Source: Aureispira anguillae (lineage in GTDB: Bacteria > Bacteroidota > Bacteroidia > Chitinophagales > Saprospiraceae). From it: 64,000 nt of DNA. A program made the position numbers and the translations under genes. The notes beneath the pieces were generated by a model. That model was not told the origin of the DNA, did no database searches, and saw only the letters and a list, made by a program, of their open reading frames with translations. Numbering within the stretch: the first letter of the stretch is position 1; the number at the start of each line of letters is the position of its first letter. Where the stretch lies: the NCBI RefSeq assembly GCF_026000115.1, contig NZ_AP026867.1, forward strand, positions 4,211,716 through 4,275,715. The letters run 5' to 3'. This document shows, one piece after another, positions 53,080 through 61,243 of this stretch.

Positions 53080-53469
53080 ATGAAAGTCAAATTTATTTCC
53101 AGTATACTGCTTATTGCTGCCTTTTTTGCTTGTGAAAAAAAAGACACCGTTTATACCAAAAATATTCATAACAAAAGTGCTAAAACCATCCACTTTTATC
53201 TTTATGGTAATTTTAATCCCCAAACGTATGGTGATACAATTACGGTAAATGCAGGGGAATTAAAAGAGATCCATTCTTATACCGAAGAAAACAGTGCCGT
53301 AGGAGTCCAGCAGCCTTGTCGTATTTACGATGATTCTATTCGTGTTGTAGTAGATGGAGGAGGAACACTTCAAAAAAAATTAACCCATGATAACGATTGG
53401 ATTTTTTCATCCAATAATTCAACGGTTCAAACCTGTACTTTTGAGATTACAGACGCAGACATACTTTAA
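53080..53469 (+). CDS. Small lipoprotein of unknown function
   Basis: A 129-residue protein from ATG 53080 with signal MKVKFISSILLIAAFFAC and the lipid-attachment Cys directly after. The mature part is beta-rich (TIHFYLYGNFNPQTYGDTITV) with two later Cys residues (QQPCRIYD, VQTCTFEI) that may form a disulfide. No family was recognised. It ends 6 bp before the glucosaminidase gene, with which it must be co-transcribed. Confidence 0.7.
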   Translation: MKVKFISSILLIAAFFACEKKDTVYTKNIHNKSAKTIHFYLYGNFNPQTYGDTITVNAGELKEIHSYTEENSAVGVQQPCRIYDDSIRVVVDGGGTLQKKLTHDNDWIFSSNNSTVQTCTFEITDADIL

Positions 53470-53475
53470 TTAAAA

Positions 53476-54078
53476 ATGTGGAAGATCATAGGAATCCCCC
53501 TGTTGCTTTATCTAATTTTTGTACTCTATATCTATCAACCAGCCAAGTCTGCTCCGATCCCGATCGCAGAGCTAATTAAACAAATGCCTATTGATACAGT
53601 AGAGTTGTACATTAAGACACATGCTAAATTAGCTGTTCAGGAAATGCAACGAGCAAAGATCCCTGCTAGTATTACCTTGGGACAAGCAGTTTTGGAATCT
53701 AAATATGGCACAAGTGAACTTGCTTTGCAGGCCAACAACCATTTTGGTATAAAATCAGAAGCTCAATGGGATAGTTCTGATCGTCATTGTATTTACTCTT
53801 ATGAATGGAGTGAGAAAAAACAACGCATGTATCCCGTGTTGTCTTGTTTTAGGCAATATGCTTCTATCCAAGATTGTTTTCGAGGACATTCCGACTTTTT
53901 AGTTCAACGTCCTTATTATACAGAACTGTTTACCCTAGATATTGCTGATTTCGAAGCTTGGGCACATGGCTTACAAAAAGCAGGTTATGCTACAGATCCT
54001 AATTATGCCGCCAAACTGATTGCAATTATCAATCGCTATCAATTGCAGAAATACGATACGCAAGAATTTGTCCATTAG
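53476..54078 (+). CDS. Glucosaminidase (GH73-like) peptidoglycan hydrolase
   Basis: A 200-residue protein with an N-terminal membrane anchor (residues 4-20) and a FlgJ/LytG-type glucosaminidase domain. The catalytic Glu is in QAVLESKYGTSEL (near residue 76), followed by ANNHFGIK, the FRQYASIQDCFRGHSDFL segment and GYATDPNYAAKLI near the end. It cleaves the GlcNAc-MurNAc bond, remodelling the cell wall. The tightly linked lipoprotein upstream may be a regulator or partner. Confidence 0.9.
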   Translation: MWKIIGIPLLLYLIFVLYIYQPAKSAPIPIAELIKQMPIDTVELYIKTHAKLAVQEMQRAKIPASITLGQAVLESKYGTSELALQANNHFGIKSEAQWDSSDRHCIYSYEWSEKKQRMYPVLSCFRQYASIQDCFRGHSDFLVQRPYYTELFTLDIADFEAWAHGLQKAGYATDPNYAAKLIAIINRYQLQKYDTQEFVH

Positions 54079-54117
54079 CTTAACCCTAAGATGCTTAAAA
54101 TCTCCCAAGAACTTTGT

Positions 54118-54125
54118 TATCTTTG
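54118..54125 (+). promoter_or_regulatory. Candidate -7 promoter element of gldC
   Basis: TATCTTTG followed by C, an exact favoured form of the Bacteroidota -7 element, 73 nt upstream of the gldC start. Confidence 0.55.
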
Positions 54126-54198
54126 CAGTTTACAACTAAAAAACAAGTCGTTTTTTGACGCACAATCAATAAATTAGTATAAAATACCAACAATCCTT

Positions 54199-54558
54199 AT
54201 GGAAAATAATAACGTGGTGAAAACAAGTGATATTACTTGTAGAATAGGTCTGGATGATCAAAACGTTCCAGTTAAAATAGAATGGCAAGCTCAAGACTCT
54301 CCTGACACCCCTGAGTTCAAAGAATCTAAGGCAATGCTTTTGGCACTTTTTGACAAAGACTATAGAGATACTTACAAAATTGACCTTTGGACAAGTGAGC
54401 TACAAGTTGCTGAGATGAATAAGTTTATGTACCAAACACTTCGTGGATTAGCAGATACTTATTTTCGTGCCACCAACAATAAAGAAATGGCAAACGATAT
54501 GCGAAAGTTCGTTCAATATTTTGGCGAAAAAACAGAAGTAACCGCTCCAGAAGAATAG
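54199..54558 (+). CDS. gldC: Gliding motility protein GldC
   Basis: A 119-residue soluble protein matching GldC end to end: VKIEWQAQDSP, the acidic KESKAMLLALFD and TYKIDLWTSELQVAEMN. GldC is a cytoplasmic protein that stimulates gliding and T9SS function in Flavobacterium. It fits with the T9SS cargo elsewhere in the window. gldB, often its neighbour in Flavobacterium, is absent here. It has its own promoter and terminator. Confidence 0.93.
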   Translation: MENNNVVKTSDITCRIGLDDQNVPVKIEWQAQDSPDTPEFKESKAMLLALFDKDYRDTYKIDLWTSELQVAEMNKFMYQTLRGLADTYFRATNNKEMANDMRKFVQYFGEKTEVTAPEE

Positions 54559-54578
54559 AAGCGTAAACCTTGCCTTAT

Positions 54579-54627
54579 AAAATCACTCGCTTGTTTTACA
54601 ATTAAGCTATTATAAGCGAGTGATTTT
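54579..54627 (+). terminator. Terminator after gldC
   Basis: A perfect 14-bp stem (AAAATCACTCGCTT and complement) with a 21-nt loop, 20 bp past the stop. The 3' arm ends in TTTT. Confidence 0.75.
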
Positions 54628-54645
54628 CTCTCAACACTATCAAAA

Positions 54646-55221
54646 ATGGATGTACTACGCCAAGCGATACACCAACAAGTCCCTATTCAAGATACGGACT
54701 GGCAGTTGCTCACCCAACATTGGGTGATTCCTAAGTCGCTTCAACGCAATGAATACCTTTATGACCTTGGATCGATCGGAAAACACTTGTATTGGGTGCT
54801 TAAAGGAACGCTAAAAATCTGTTATATTAATAAAGGCGAAGAAATCTGTGCTGGTTTTTGTTATCCAGATACCTTAGCCTGTTCCTACCCTTCTTTTATT
54901 TCCAACAAACCTACCCAATATTGCATTCAAGCTATTACTCCTTGCCAATTGGTTGGCATCAGTCGCCAACATTTTTATGAAGCCATTGAACAGAACATTC
55001 GCCTAGAACGTGCTTGGCGAAAAATTACAGAACAGGTATTATTGGGCAAAATAGAACGAGAAATGGACTTGATTACTGCCAGTCCAGAAGAGCGTTTTAC
55101 TAGATTATGGAAACGTAGCCCGCATTTGTTTCAACTGGTTCCTCAACGTTATATCGCCTCCTACTTGCGCATGACACCAGAAACATTTAGTCGGATCAAA
55201 AGTCGAGTCTGGAAACCTTGA
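54646..55221 (+). CDS. Crp/Fnr-family transcriptional regulator
   Basis: A 191-residue protein. The cyclic-nucleotide-binding-like beta roll covers about residues 30-115 (HLYWVLKGTLKICY), and a C-terminal HTH has YIASYLRMTPETFSRIKSR. There is no iron-sulfur Cys set, so it is not an oxygen-sensing Fnr. In Bacteroidota this subfamily usually lacks a known ligand. Whether the cyclase-like protein at 8398 supplies a ligand is speculative. Confidence 0.9.
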   Translation: MDVLRQAIHQQVPIQDTDWQLLTQHWVIPKSLQRNEYLYDLGSIGKHLYWVLKGTLKICYINKGEEICAGFCYPDTLACSYPSFISNKPTQYCIQAITPCQLVGISRQHFYEAIEQNIRLERAWRKITEQVLLGKIEREMDLITASPEERFTRLWKRSPHLFQLVPQRYIASYLRMTPETFSRIKSRVWKP

Positions 55222-55250
55222 TTTCAATCAAGATTTTTTTGCTTTTTTTT
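55217..55250 (+). terminator. Terminator overlapping the end of the Crp/Fnr gene
   Basis: Hairpin CTTGATT-TC-AATCAAG includes the stop codon and is followed by seven T, GC, and eight more T residues. Confidence 0.88.
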
Positions 55251-55273
55251 ATTGACCTTTGTTTTATTACATT

Positions 55274-55418
55274 AATACTCCGTTGATTACCTGCGGTGCT
55301 ACTGCGTGGTTTTTAGTTTTTTAGTTCGCTATGCTCATGAGAATAGTTAATAAAAAACATAAAAAAGCATCTTGCATCATATTATTGCATGAGTGCTGCG
55401 ATTTTTCAACGGAGTAAT
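55274..55418. repeat. MITE-like inverted-repeat element, copy B
   Basis: An element of about 145 bp with terminal repeats TACTCCGTTGA/TCAACGGAGTA and the same AAAAAACATAAAAAAGCATC core as copy A (42900-43035). It lies between the Crp/Fnr terminator and the DinB gene. Confidence 0.6.
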
Positions 55419-55449
55419 GATTACATCACATCAATAGACAACATAAAGC

Positions 55450-55998
55450 ATGAAATCCGTAGATTTGTTAACGCAAGTTCAAAAACAAAGTCAGGCAATT
55501 CGGCAAATTGCTCAACAACGTTTTCTCCCTCTCTCCTCACAAGAGCTCAATCAAAAACCTAGTCCACAACAATGGAGCATTGCTGAATGCTTAGAACACC
55601 TCAACTATTACTCCTCCTATTATAACAAAGCAATCAAAGCAGCCATCCAAACTGCTGAGCACAAAGGTTGGAGTGCGGTGCCTGCTTTTTCTTCGAGCTG
55701 GCTGGGCAAAAAATCGATTGAATCGGTCGATCCTAATAATCTAAAGCCCATGAAAGCCAAAAAGAACTTGAACCCTTCCTTAAGTACAGTTCATCCAGAT
55801 GTTGTTCAGCGTTTTATAAAGGGGCAAGACGAATTTTTAGCACTAGCAGAGTTGGCAAAAAAGGTTAACCTTAATAAAGCAAAAGTGCGTATTGAGGTAA
55901 TGAAATTGCTCAAATTGCGTTTAGGGGATATTTTTTTATTTATGGTCACTCATCATCAACGCCATTGTAATCAAGCCTTGCGCATTTTAGAAGCATAA
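55450..55998 (+). CDS. DinB-superfamily protein
   Basis: A 182-residue four-helix-bundle protein of the DinB/YfiT group. The metal-binding His residues are in AECLEHLNYY (near residue 50) and in the closing THHQRHCNQALRIL (near 170). Family members include thiol-dependent S-transferases (bacillithiol, mycothiol) and uncharacterised proteins. The start lies only 31 bp after a MITE-like repeat, so its promoter may lie within that repeat. Confidence 0.85.
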   Translation: MKSVDLLTQVQKQSQAIRQIAQQRFLPLSSQELNQKPSPQQWSIAECLEHLNYYSSYYNKAIKAAIQTAEHKGWSAVPAFSSSWLGKKSIESVDPNNLKPMKAKKNLNPSLSTVHPDVVQRFIKGQDEFLALAELAKKVNLNKAKVRIEVMKLLKLRLGDIFLFMVTHHQRHCNQALRILEA

Positions 55999-56006
55999 TT
56001 TAACCT

Positions 56007-56046
56007 TTATAAGTCGTAAGTTAATACACCAACTTACGACTTATAA
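56007..56046. terminator. Bidirectional terminator between DinB and TonB receptor genes
   Basis: A perfect 16-bp stem with an 8-nt loop, 8 bp after the DinB stop and 16 bp beyond the end of the TonB receptor gene on the other strand. Confidence 0.75.
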
Positions 56047-56062
56047 TCAATGCTTCCTCCCA

Positions 56063-58768
56063 TTACCAGCTTCGAGTATAGCTAATGGAAGGCATAATTG
56101 GCAAAATACTAATTTGGAACAACTTTAAGGAGCCATCTGCTTGCTCTCTAGGTACCACCATATAAGGATTGAGTTGATTGTAAACATTATAAACTCCTAA
56201 ACTCAAAGTTTGGGCACCATGCTTTAGTTTTTTATGCCAATTAACCGTAATATCCATCCGATGATAGGCGGGCATTCTAAAGTTATTACGATCTACAATA
56301 TTGGTAATATCAGAAATAATAGCACCAGTACTAAATGTTCCACTCTGCATATCCATTTGGGTTTGAATGGGCGTATAACGTTCTAAACCTAAGGTTACAG
56401 GATGCCCTGTTCCATAAACCCAAACTACACCAACATCCCAATTGTCATTAAATTTATAATTCAAGGCAATGCTTACATCATGTCTTCTATCGTAACGATA
56501 GGGAAAAGGATTTCCTCGATTGATGCGCTCAAACATTCTCCAAGACCAAGATAAGGTATACGTGACCCAGCCTGTAAATTTGCCCCTACTTCGTTGTAAC
56601 ATGACTTCTGCTCCATAGCTTGTGCCTCTACCTATTTCTACCAAAGATTCCCAAGAACGTTTATTTTGCAAAAAGTTTGTTGAAGGATTGTACTCTAACA
56701 AATTTTCCATGATTTTATAAAACCCTTCTAAGGTAAATTCTAAATCAAATGGAAAATCTTGGGTTAGCCCTAACGTCCATTGGTGCGAATGCTCTGGGGG
56801 GACATCTTCTGTAGTAGGGAGCCACAAATCGGTAGGAAGTCCAATTCCAGGGTTGGTCAATAGATGTACAAACTGCGTCATTCTCGAATAAGAAGCTTTG
56901 ATAGAGGTATACTTCGCTGCTAGCAGATTGATTGATAACCGAGGCTGTACAGAAAAGTAGTTTTTGCCTTCCAACAGAAAGTCCGCAATATGAATACCTG
57001 GGTTAATTTTTAAAACCTTCCCAATGCGAATATCATCTTCAATAAATGCATTAAACTCATGAATCTTGCTAAAGGTATTTAATTCATTTTCGTTCCCCCC
57101 TCCCATAAAACTAAAGGTAGACTTACTAATTTCAGGTCTGAACAGGTGGTGCGTATATCCTAATCCAAAACGAATATAATGCTTATTGTGTGGAACATAA
57201 TCAAAATTCACCTTTGCTCCTATGTCGTGAATGGGAGTGCGTCCTTCTGATTCAAATTCATCCTCTTGGTAAACATAATTTTGACTACTTTTTAGAAGCG
57301 CATAATTACTCGTACTTGATTCGTAAAAATAATTACTATAATTAGCCGTAAGTGTCATAAATAATTTATGGTTGAGCTCTGAATGCCAATGCAAGCTAAC
57401 AATCTTATTGCCCCATTGCAACTTATCGTTGTTTTGAATGTATTTGCTCAGACTATCTGAAACCATCTTAAATTTTAGGTTATCGGTCTGTTTATAATCC
57501 AAAAAATCATCGCCAAAATAACCGCTTAACACCAAATAATTTTTATCGGAAAATTTATGTTTCAATTTGACATTAATGTCATAAAAACTATAATTAATCA
57601 CATTCCCTACCCCTCCATTATTATCGACAATAGCTTGCTGAATAGGCACCCCAAAAAGATCGACCCACGAACGTCTTCCTGTTATTAAAAACGAGGTTTT
57701 ACCTTTCCATATCGGTCCTTCGATAGATGCCCCAGCAGATAGTAACCCTATAGAAACTTCGCCGTGAAACTTCTGCATATCTCCCGTTCTAGTATGAATA
57801 TCTAACACAGAAGACAACCTCCCACCGTAACGAGCAGGAAATCCGCCTTTTATAATCGTTGCCTTTTTAACAATTTTGCTATCAAAAATAGAGACAAAGC
57901 CAAATAGATGATTGGCATTATAAACGGGTGCTCCATCAATCAAAAAGAGGTTTTGGTCGGGTCCTCCTCCTCTTACAAACAACCCACTAGCCCCTTCACT
58001 ACCAGACTGTACTCCTGGCAACAATTGCATCGCTTTGATTACATCTACTTCCCCCAACATACTTGGTAAGCTCTTAATGGTCTCAATGTCCATAGTATGA
58101 CTACTGATTACATTAAGATCATGTCTTGAGTCACTGTGTTTAGAAGATTCTACCACGACTTCTTCCATCTCTTCCCCTGCATCCAAATTTAGATTAAGTT
58201 TCACATTGCCCGACAAATCCAACACTTTGCTAACCGACTGATAACCGATATAAGAACAAATAATCTGATGCTTTCCTTTAGGAAGCGTTAAGCTATAAAA
58301 CCCCTCTATATTGGTCGTGGTACCTCTGGAAGTTATGGGTTCAAAAATCGTTGCCCCAATTAATGGATCTTGGGTTTTCTCATCCACCAAATAGCCACTA
58401 ATTGTATACTGAGGGGGGGCTGGTTGTACTTTCTTGGGATTGTTAAACAACGTAATTTGGCTTCCAAACACCTTAAAATCAATTGGTGTCCCTGCCAATA
58501 CTTGTTCTAAAACCCAACCCAATTTTTGATTTTTAAACGTTAGGTTGACTCTATGATCTAATGGAATTTTGGATTCGTCAAAGACAAAGTTAATGGATGC
58601 AACTTTTTCTTCCAGTAGTTTCAGAGCAGCATTGATGCTACGGTTTTTGAGTTGGATACTAATTTTTTCGTCTAAAAAGTTTTTTTCTTGTGCCCAAGTA
58701 TTAAAACTAATCCCCAAACAAACTAAAAGCAGAATAAAGTGGTATGTGGTAAACCGATGTAAATGCAT
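56063..58768 (-). CDS. TonB-dependent receptor with STN signalling domain
   Basis: A 901-residue outer-membrane receptor from ATG 58768. Order: signal peptide ending TWAQ; STN (secretin/TonB N-terminal) domain at about 30-105, where siderophore transducers contact FecR; a carboxypeptidase-like regulatory domain at about 115-200; plug with GSEGASGLFVRGGGPDQNLF; and a 22-strand barrel ending SISYTRSW. It imports a bulky ligand and can signal. There is no SusD partner, so this is not a typical polysaccharide locus. A promoter at 58791-58822 places the transcript start just upstream and supports ATG 58768. Confidence 0.92.
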   Translation of the reverse strand: MHLHRFTTYHFILLLVCLGISFNTWAQEKNFLDEKISIQLKNRSINAALKLLEEKVASINFVFDESKIPLDHRVNLTFKNQKLGWVLEQVLAGTPIDFKVFGSQITLFNNPKKVQPAPPQYTISGYLVDEKTQDPLIGATIFEPITSRGTTTNIEGFYSLTLPKGKHQIICSYIGYQSVSKVLDLSGNVKLNLNLDAGEEMEEVVVESSKHSDSRHDLNVISSHTMDIETIKSLPSMLGEVDVIKAMQLLPGVQSGSEGASGLFVRGGGPDQNLFLIDGAPVYNANHLFGFVSIFDSKIVKKATIIKGGFPARYGGRLSSVLDIHTRTGDMQKFHGEVSIGLLSAGASIEGPIWKGKTSFLITGRRSWVDLFGVPIQQAIVDNNGGVGNVINYSFYDINVKLKHKFSDKNYLVLSGYFGDDFLDYKQTDNLKFKMVSDSLSKYIQNNDKLQWGNKIVSLHWHSELNHKLFMTLTANYSNYFYESSTSNYALLKSSQNYVYQEDEFESEGRTPIHDIGAKVNFDYVPHNKHYIRFGLGYTHHLFRPEISKSTFSFMGGGNENELNTFSKIHEFNAFIEDDIRIGKVLKINPGIHIADFLLEGKNYFSVQPRLSINLLAAKYTSIKASYSRMTQFVHLLTNPGIGLPTDLWLPTTEDVPPEHSHQWTLGLTQDFPFDLEFTLEGFYKIMENLLEYNPSTNFLQNKRSWESLVEIGRGTSYGAEVMLQRSRGKFTGWVTYTLSWSWRMFERINRGNPFPYRYDRRHDVSIALNYKFNDNWDVGVVWVYGTGHPVTLGLERYTPIQTQMDMQSGTFSTGAIISDITNIVDRNNFRMPAYHRMDITVNWHKKLKHGAQTLSLGVYNVYNQLNPYMVVPREQADGSLKLFQISILPIMPSISYTRSW

Positions 58769-58790
58769 TGAATTATCATTTTTAGAATAG

Positions 58791-58822
58791 CAAAAATAGG
58801 GGGAAATATTTGCAGACACCAA
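58791..58822 (-). promoter_or_regulatory. Promoter of the TonB-dependent receptor gene
   Basis: The minus strand carries TTGG (58819-58822), a 20-nt spacer, then TATTTTTG (58791-58798). This matches both elements of the Bacteroidota sigma-ABfr promoter with good spacing, about 23 nt upstream of the ATG. Confidence 0.6.
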
Positions 58823-58940
58823 GGTACGAAAAAGATATTAGAGCTGCTATCCCTTCTAAAAAAATGACAGAGACTTAGCACACTATAAATTAAATATTGT
58901 TCATTTATACAGAGGGATTTGAATGAAAACCAAGGCGCCC

Positions 58941-59042
58941 CACTGCCTGATAGCCTTAGCTATCAAGGTGAGGATGCAACATGAGCATGAGCGTAACAAA
59001 CGAGCAGCTTGCTGTAGTACAGCAACAGGGCAGTGCAAACTG
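58941..59042. ncRNA. Candidate structured RNA or repeat unit
   Basis: CACTGCC (58941-58947) can pair with GGCAGTG (59029-59035), enclosing two hairpins: TGATAGC/GCTATCA (58948-58965) and TTGCTGT/ACAGCAA (59009-59025). An alternative hairpin CAGT-GCAA-ACTG (59031-59042) competes with the outer stem. Base composition is richer in G and C than the neighbouring intergenic DNA. The strand is undecided. Confidence 0.35.
58946..58968. repeat. Extragenic palindrome, family member 3
   Basis: CC-TGATAGC-CTTA-GCTATCA-(A)GG hairpin, the same stem as the element at 31653-31676 with a different loop. It forms part of the structured block above. Confidence 0.45.
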
Positions 59043-59141
59043 GGCAAGCTTGTATAAGATACAAAGGACTAGCCTGTTCGCCAAAAGGCTCACTTAGAAT
59101 TTAGATAGAATTTAGTTTATAGTTTACTTAGGTAAGTAGGC

Positions 59142-59179
59142 AAAAAAAATTAGCAATTAGGAACGACCTAATTGCTAAT
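59142..59179 (-). terminator. Terminator after the fecR-like gene
   Basis: A perfect 13-bp stem (ATTAGCAATTAGG and complement) with a 5-nt loop, followed on the minus strand by eight T residues. It ends the sigma/FecR unit before the TonB receptor gene. Confidence 0.88.
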
Positions 59180-59219
59180 CTAATAAAAGGAATAATTATA
59201 CTAATTTGGTTGGATTACG

Positions 59220-60233
59220 CTATTCATTGCTAATTCGATAATGCAAGTTAGGTTTAATGGCTTCTAATTTTAAGCCCGAAGCTAAGGTCAATGACTCTAG
59301 CATTGGTTGTACCTCCATTACATTAAAATTTCCTGTTGTTTGTCCTTGGGTTCCTTTAGCCACCTCTATTTTTACGTCATAAAACGTTTGCATCAAAATA
59401 GCAACCTTATCAATAGGAGTTTTGTAAAATTCAAATCTACCTGTTTTCCAAGCCAAATAATTAGGAGAAAAATTATCGAATTTCTCAATATTTCCATCGA
59501 TGACAAAAGCCTGTTCTCCCGCTTTCAAAGAGATTTCATTAATATCAGAAGCAATGACCTTAACCACTCCTTCTACCACTCTAATAATTGTTTTTTCTTT
59601 TTTGTGAGCAACGCTAAATTGTGTCCCAATAATCGAAACGGCAGCATTTTTGGTGTGCACCAAAAAAGGTTCTTGTTTATCCTTTTTTCTCGATTTTACA
59701 TCAAAAAAAGCTTCTCCTTTATGAATTTTCACCGCATAAGCACCTTCTTGATCTCCCATGTCCTCGATTTTGGTATTTTTATTTAACCAAACTTTATCCC
59801 CATTGGTCAAGGTCATGGCTTTTACTGCTCGCTGCGTGGTCATTTCTGTTCCTCTGACTGTAGAGTCAAACTCTTTGTTTAAACCTTCAACAAATAACTG
59901 GTCATTATCAATACTGGGGTTAATAAATTGACGAATTCCCAAAACACAAACTAAAAGTATTGCAGCAGCTACCGCCATTTTTTTCCATACAGCCATTCCT
60001 ACAACCTTTGTGGTTTGTGGGGAAGCATTATCGGTCAATTGAGGCTGTAATTCAGCCCAAGAAGCCTTAGCATCAAACTCAATATAATCAGTATCCTTAG
60101 ACAAAGACCAGATCATTTGCTGTTCTTTAAATTCGGCAGGATGTTCTTTTTTCCAAGCTTTCACCAAAGCATTTTCTTCAGTGGTACACTGCTTGTTAAA
60201 ATATTTGGGTAATATAGTATAGATATCTTCCAT
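59220..60233 (-). CDS. FecR-family anti-sigma factor
   Basis: A 337-residue protein from ATG 60233: a cytosolic anti-sigma head (about 1-85, including YFNKQCTTEENALVKAWKKE), one membrane helix (about 90-110), and a periplasmic FecR domain (MTLTNGDKVWLNKNTKI, HTKNAAVSIIGTQFSVAH). The Bacteroidota C-terminal DUF4974 domain follows (FYKTPIDKVAILMQTFYDVKIE). It holds the sigma factor until a TonB receptor signals through its STN domain. It lies 139 bp downstream of the sigma gene. Confidence 0.92.
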   Translation of the reverse strand: MEDIYTILPKYFNKQCTTEENALVKAWKKEHPAEFKEQQMIWSLSKDTDYIEFDAKASWAELQPQLTDNASPQTTKVVGMAVWKKMAVAAAILLVCVLGIRQFINPSIDNDQLFVEGLNKEFDSTVRGTEMTTQRAVKAMTLTNGDKVWLNKNTKIEDMGDQEGAYAVKIHKGEAFFDVKSRKKDKQEPFLVHTKNAAVSIIGTQFSVAHKKEKTIIRVVEGVVKVIASDINEISLKAGEQAFVIDGNIEKFDNFSPNYLAWKTGRFEFYKTPIDKVAILMQTFYDVKIEVAKGTQGQTTGNFNVMEVQPMLESLTLASGLKLEAIKPNLHYRISNE

Positions 60234-60372
60234 TTGATTTTCATTTAAAAGCGCAAAAATAAGCAAGCTTAGGGCAACATTATGGTCAATCTTGCTCCCA
60301 ATTAGCGCTTATCGACTAATATAATTTTCCTATTAATAAGTAGTAAGAGAAAGTCGATTCCCCTAAAAAAGA

Positions 60373-60921
60373 CTACAGAAAGTTAAGGAAAACTATAAAA
60401 ATCATCAGATCTGATAATTTTTGGCGCAAGAGTTTGAGGGCACGAGAAATTTGATTTTCTACTGTTTTGACAGAAATATCCATTTCTTCTGCAATTTCTT
60501 TATAAGTATATCCACTTGCTCTACTCAACATAAAAACCTGTCGGCATTTAGTGGGCAATTGAGCGATAGCATAAGACAACTGTTTTTTGCGTTCGTTCAT
60601 AGCAGCATCGTCTCCATCTTCTTCGGTATGCGGATGACTAGAAGGAGTCATTTTAGTCACATACTGTTGTTTGGTCTTGTCCTTACGAATAAAATCAATG
60701 GACTTAAACTTAACAGATCGAACTAAATAAGCCTCCAAAGAAGTTTTGATGGTCAATGTTTTTCGTTTATTCCACAAATCTAAAAATACATCCTGCACAA
60801 CATCTTTTGCAGCATCTTTATCGTTGAGAATGGAATAAGCATAATTTGCCAATCCGTTAAAGAATTGATGATAGATCTCTTGAAACGCCTTTTGATTGTT
60901 TATATTAATCCGTGTACTCAC
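60373..60921 (-). CDS. ECF sigma-70 factor (FecI-like)
   Basis: A 182-residue sigma factor with region 2 (KDAAKDVVQDVFLDLWNKR) and region 4 (LPTKCRQVFMLSRASGYTYKEIAEEMDISVKTVENQISRAL). The start appears to be GTG (MSTRINI); no ATG lies in frame nearby. With the FecR-like gene downstream and the STN-TonB receptor beyond it, it forms a cell-surface signalling set that probably drives the receptor gene. A hydrophobic end (LMIFIVFLNFL) is unusual for a soluble sigma factor. Confidence 0.93.
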   Translation of the reverse strand: MSTRININNQKAFQEIYHQFFNGLANYAYSILNDKDAAKDVVQDVFLDLWNKRKTLTIKTSLEAYLVRSVKFKSIDFIRKDKTKQQYVTKMTPSSHPHTEEDGDDAAMNERKKQLSYAIAQLPTKCRQVFMLSRASGYTYKEIAEEMDISVKTVENQISRALKLLRQKLSDLMIFIVFLNFL

Positions 60922-60949
60922 TTTTATAATTGAATTGTGGCATAAAGGA

Positions 60950-60987
60950 ATACAAGGTACATCTCAGAAAAAAGATGTACCTTGTAT
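60950..60987 (-). terminator. Terminator after the 61019-61243 gene
   Basis: A perfect 15-bp stem (ATACAAGGTACATCT and complement) with an 8-nt A-rich loop, 32 bp past the stop on the minus strand. It has no T-run. Confidence 0.6.
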
Positions 60988-61018
60988 TATAAATAATTTC
61001 AAATCAAACCAATGTACG

Positions 61019-61243
61019 TTATTGGCTGTTGATAAAGATCCAATACATTAACAACAATAACAAGCCAATACCAACAATTGAGTATAGGGCTAAATTTTTG
61101 ATTTGAACAGTATCTTCTTCTGTGGGTACTACTTCTTCTGTGGGCAATTGCGCTCTCTGCTCCTTCAATTGCTTTTGACGCTCTTTTTTAGAGACTTTTT
61201 TCTCATGCGTACTACCAGCAACTTTAAATTGTTTTCTAGACAT
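61019..61243 (-). CDS. Small tail-anchored membrane protein
   Basis: A 74-residue protein. Two thirds is highly charged and lysine-rich (KKVSKKERQKQLKEQRAQL), and one C-terminal membrane helix (LALYSIVGIGLLLLLMYWIF) has almost no residues after it. No family was recognised. ATG start. Confidence 0.6.
   Translation of the reverse strand: MSRKQFKVAGSTHEKKVSKKERQKQLKEQRAQLPTEEVVPTEEDTVQIKNLALYSIVGIGLLLLLMYWIFINSQ

Larger units (their letters stand above)
58769..59219. other. Intergenic region with structured GC-richer block
   Basis: About 450 bp between the FecR and TonB receptor genes. It contains the TonB receptor promoter, a GC-richer block with several complementary segments (58941-59042) and the FecR terminator. 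A 44-codon ORF (58923-59057) lies within the block but has no recognisable family. Confidence 0.6.

Noticed and set aside
59307-59786. 159-codon plus-strand ORF
   Set aside because: Antisense to the FecR gene, low-complexity Phe/Ile-rich product typical of reversed coding sequence.
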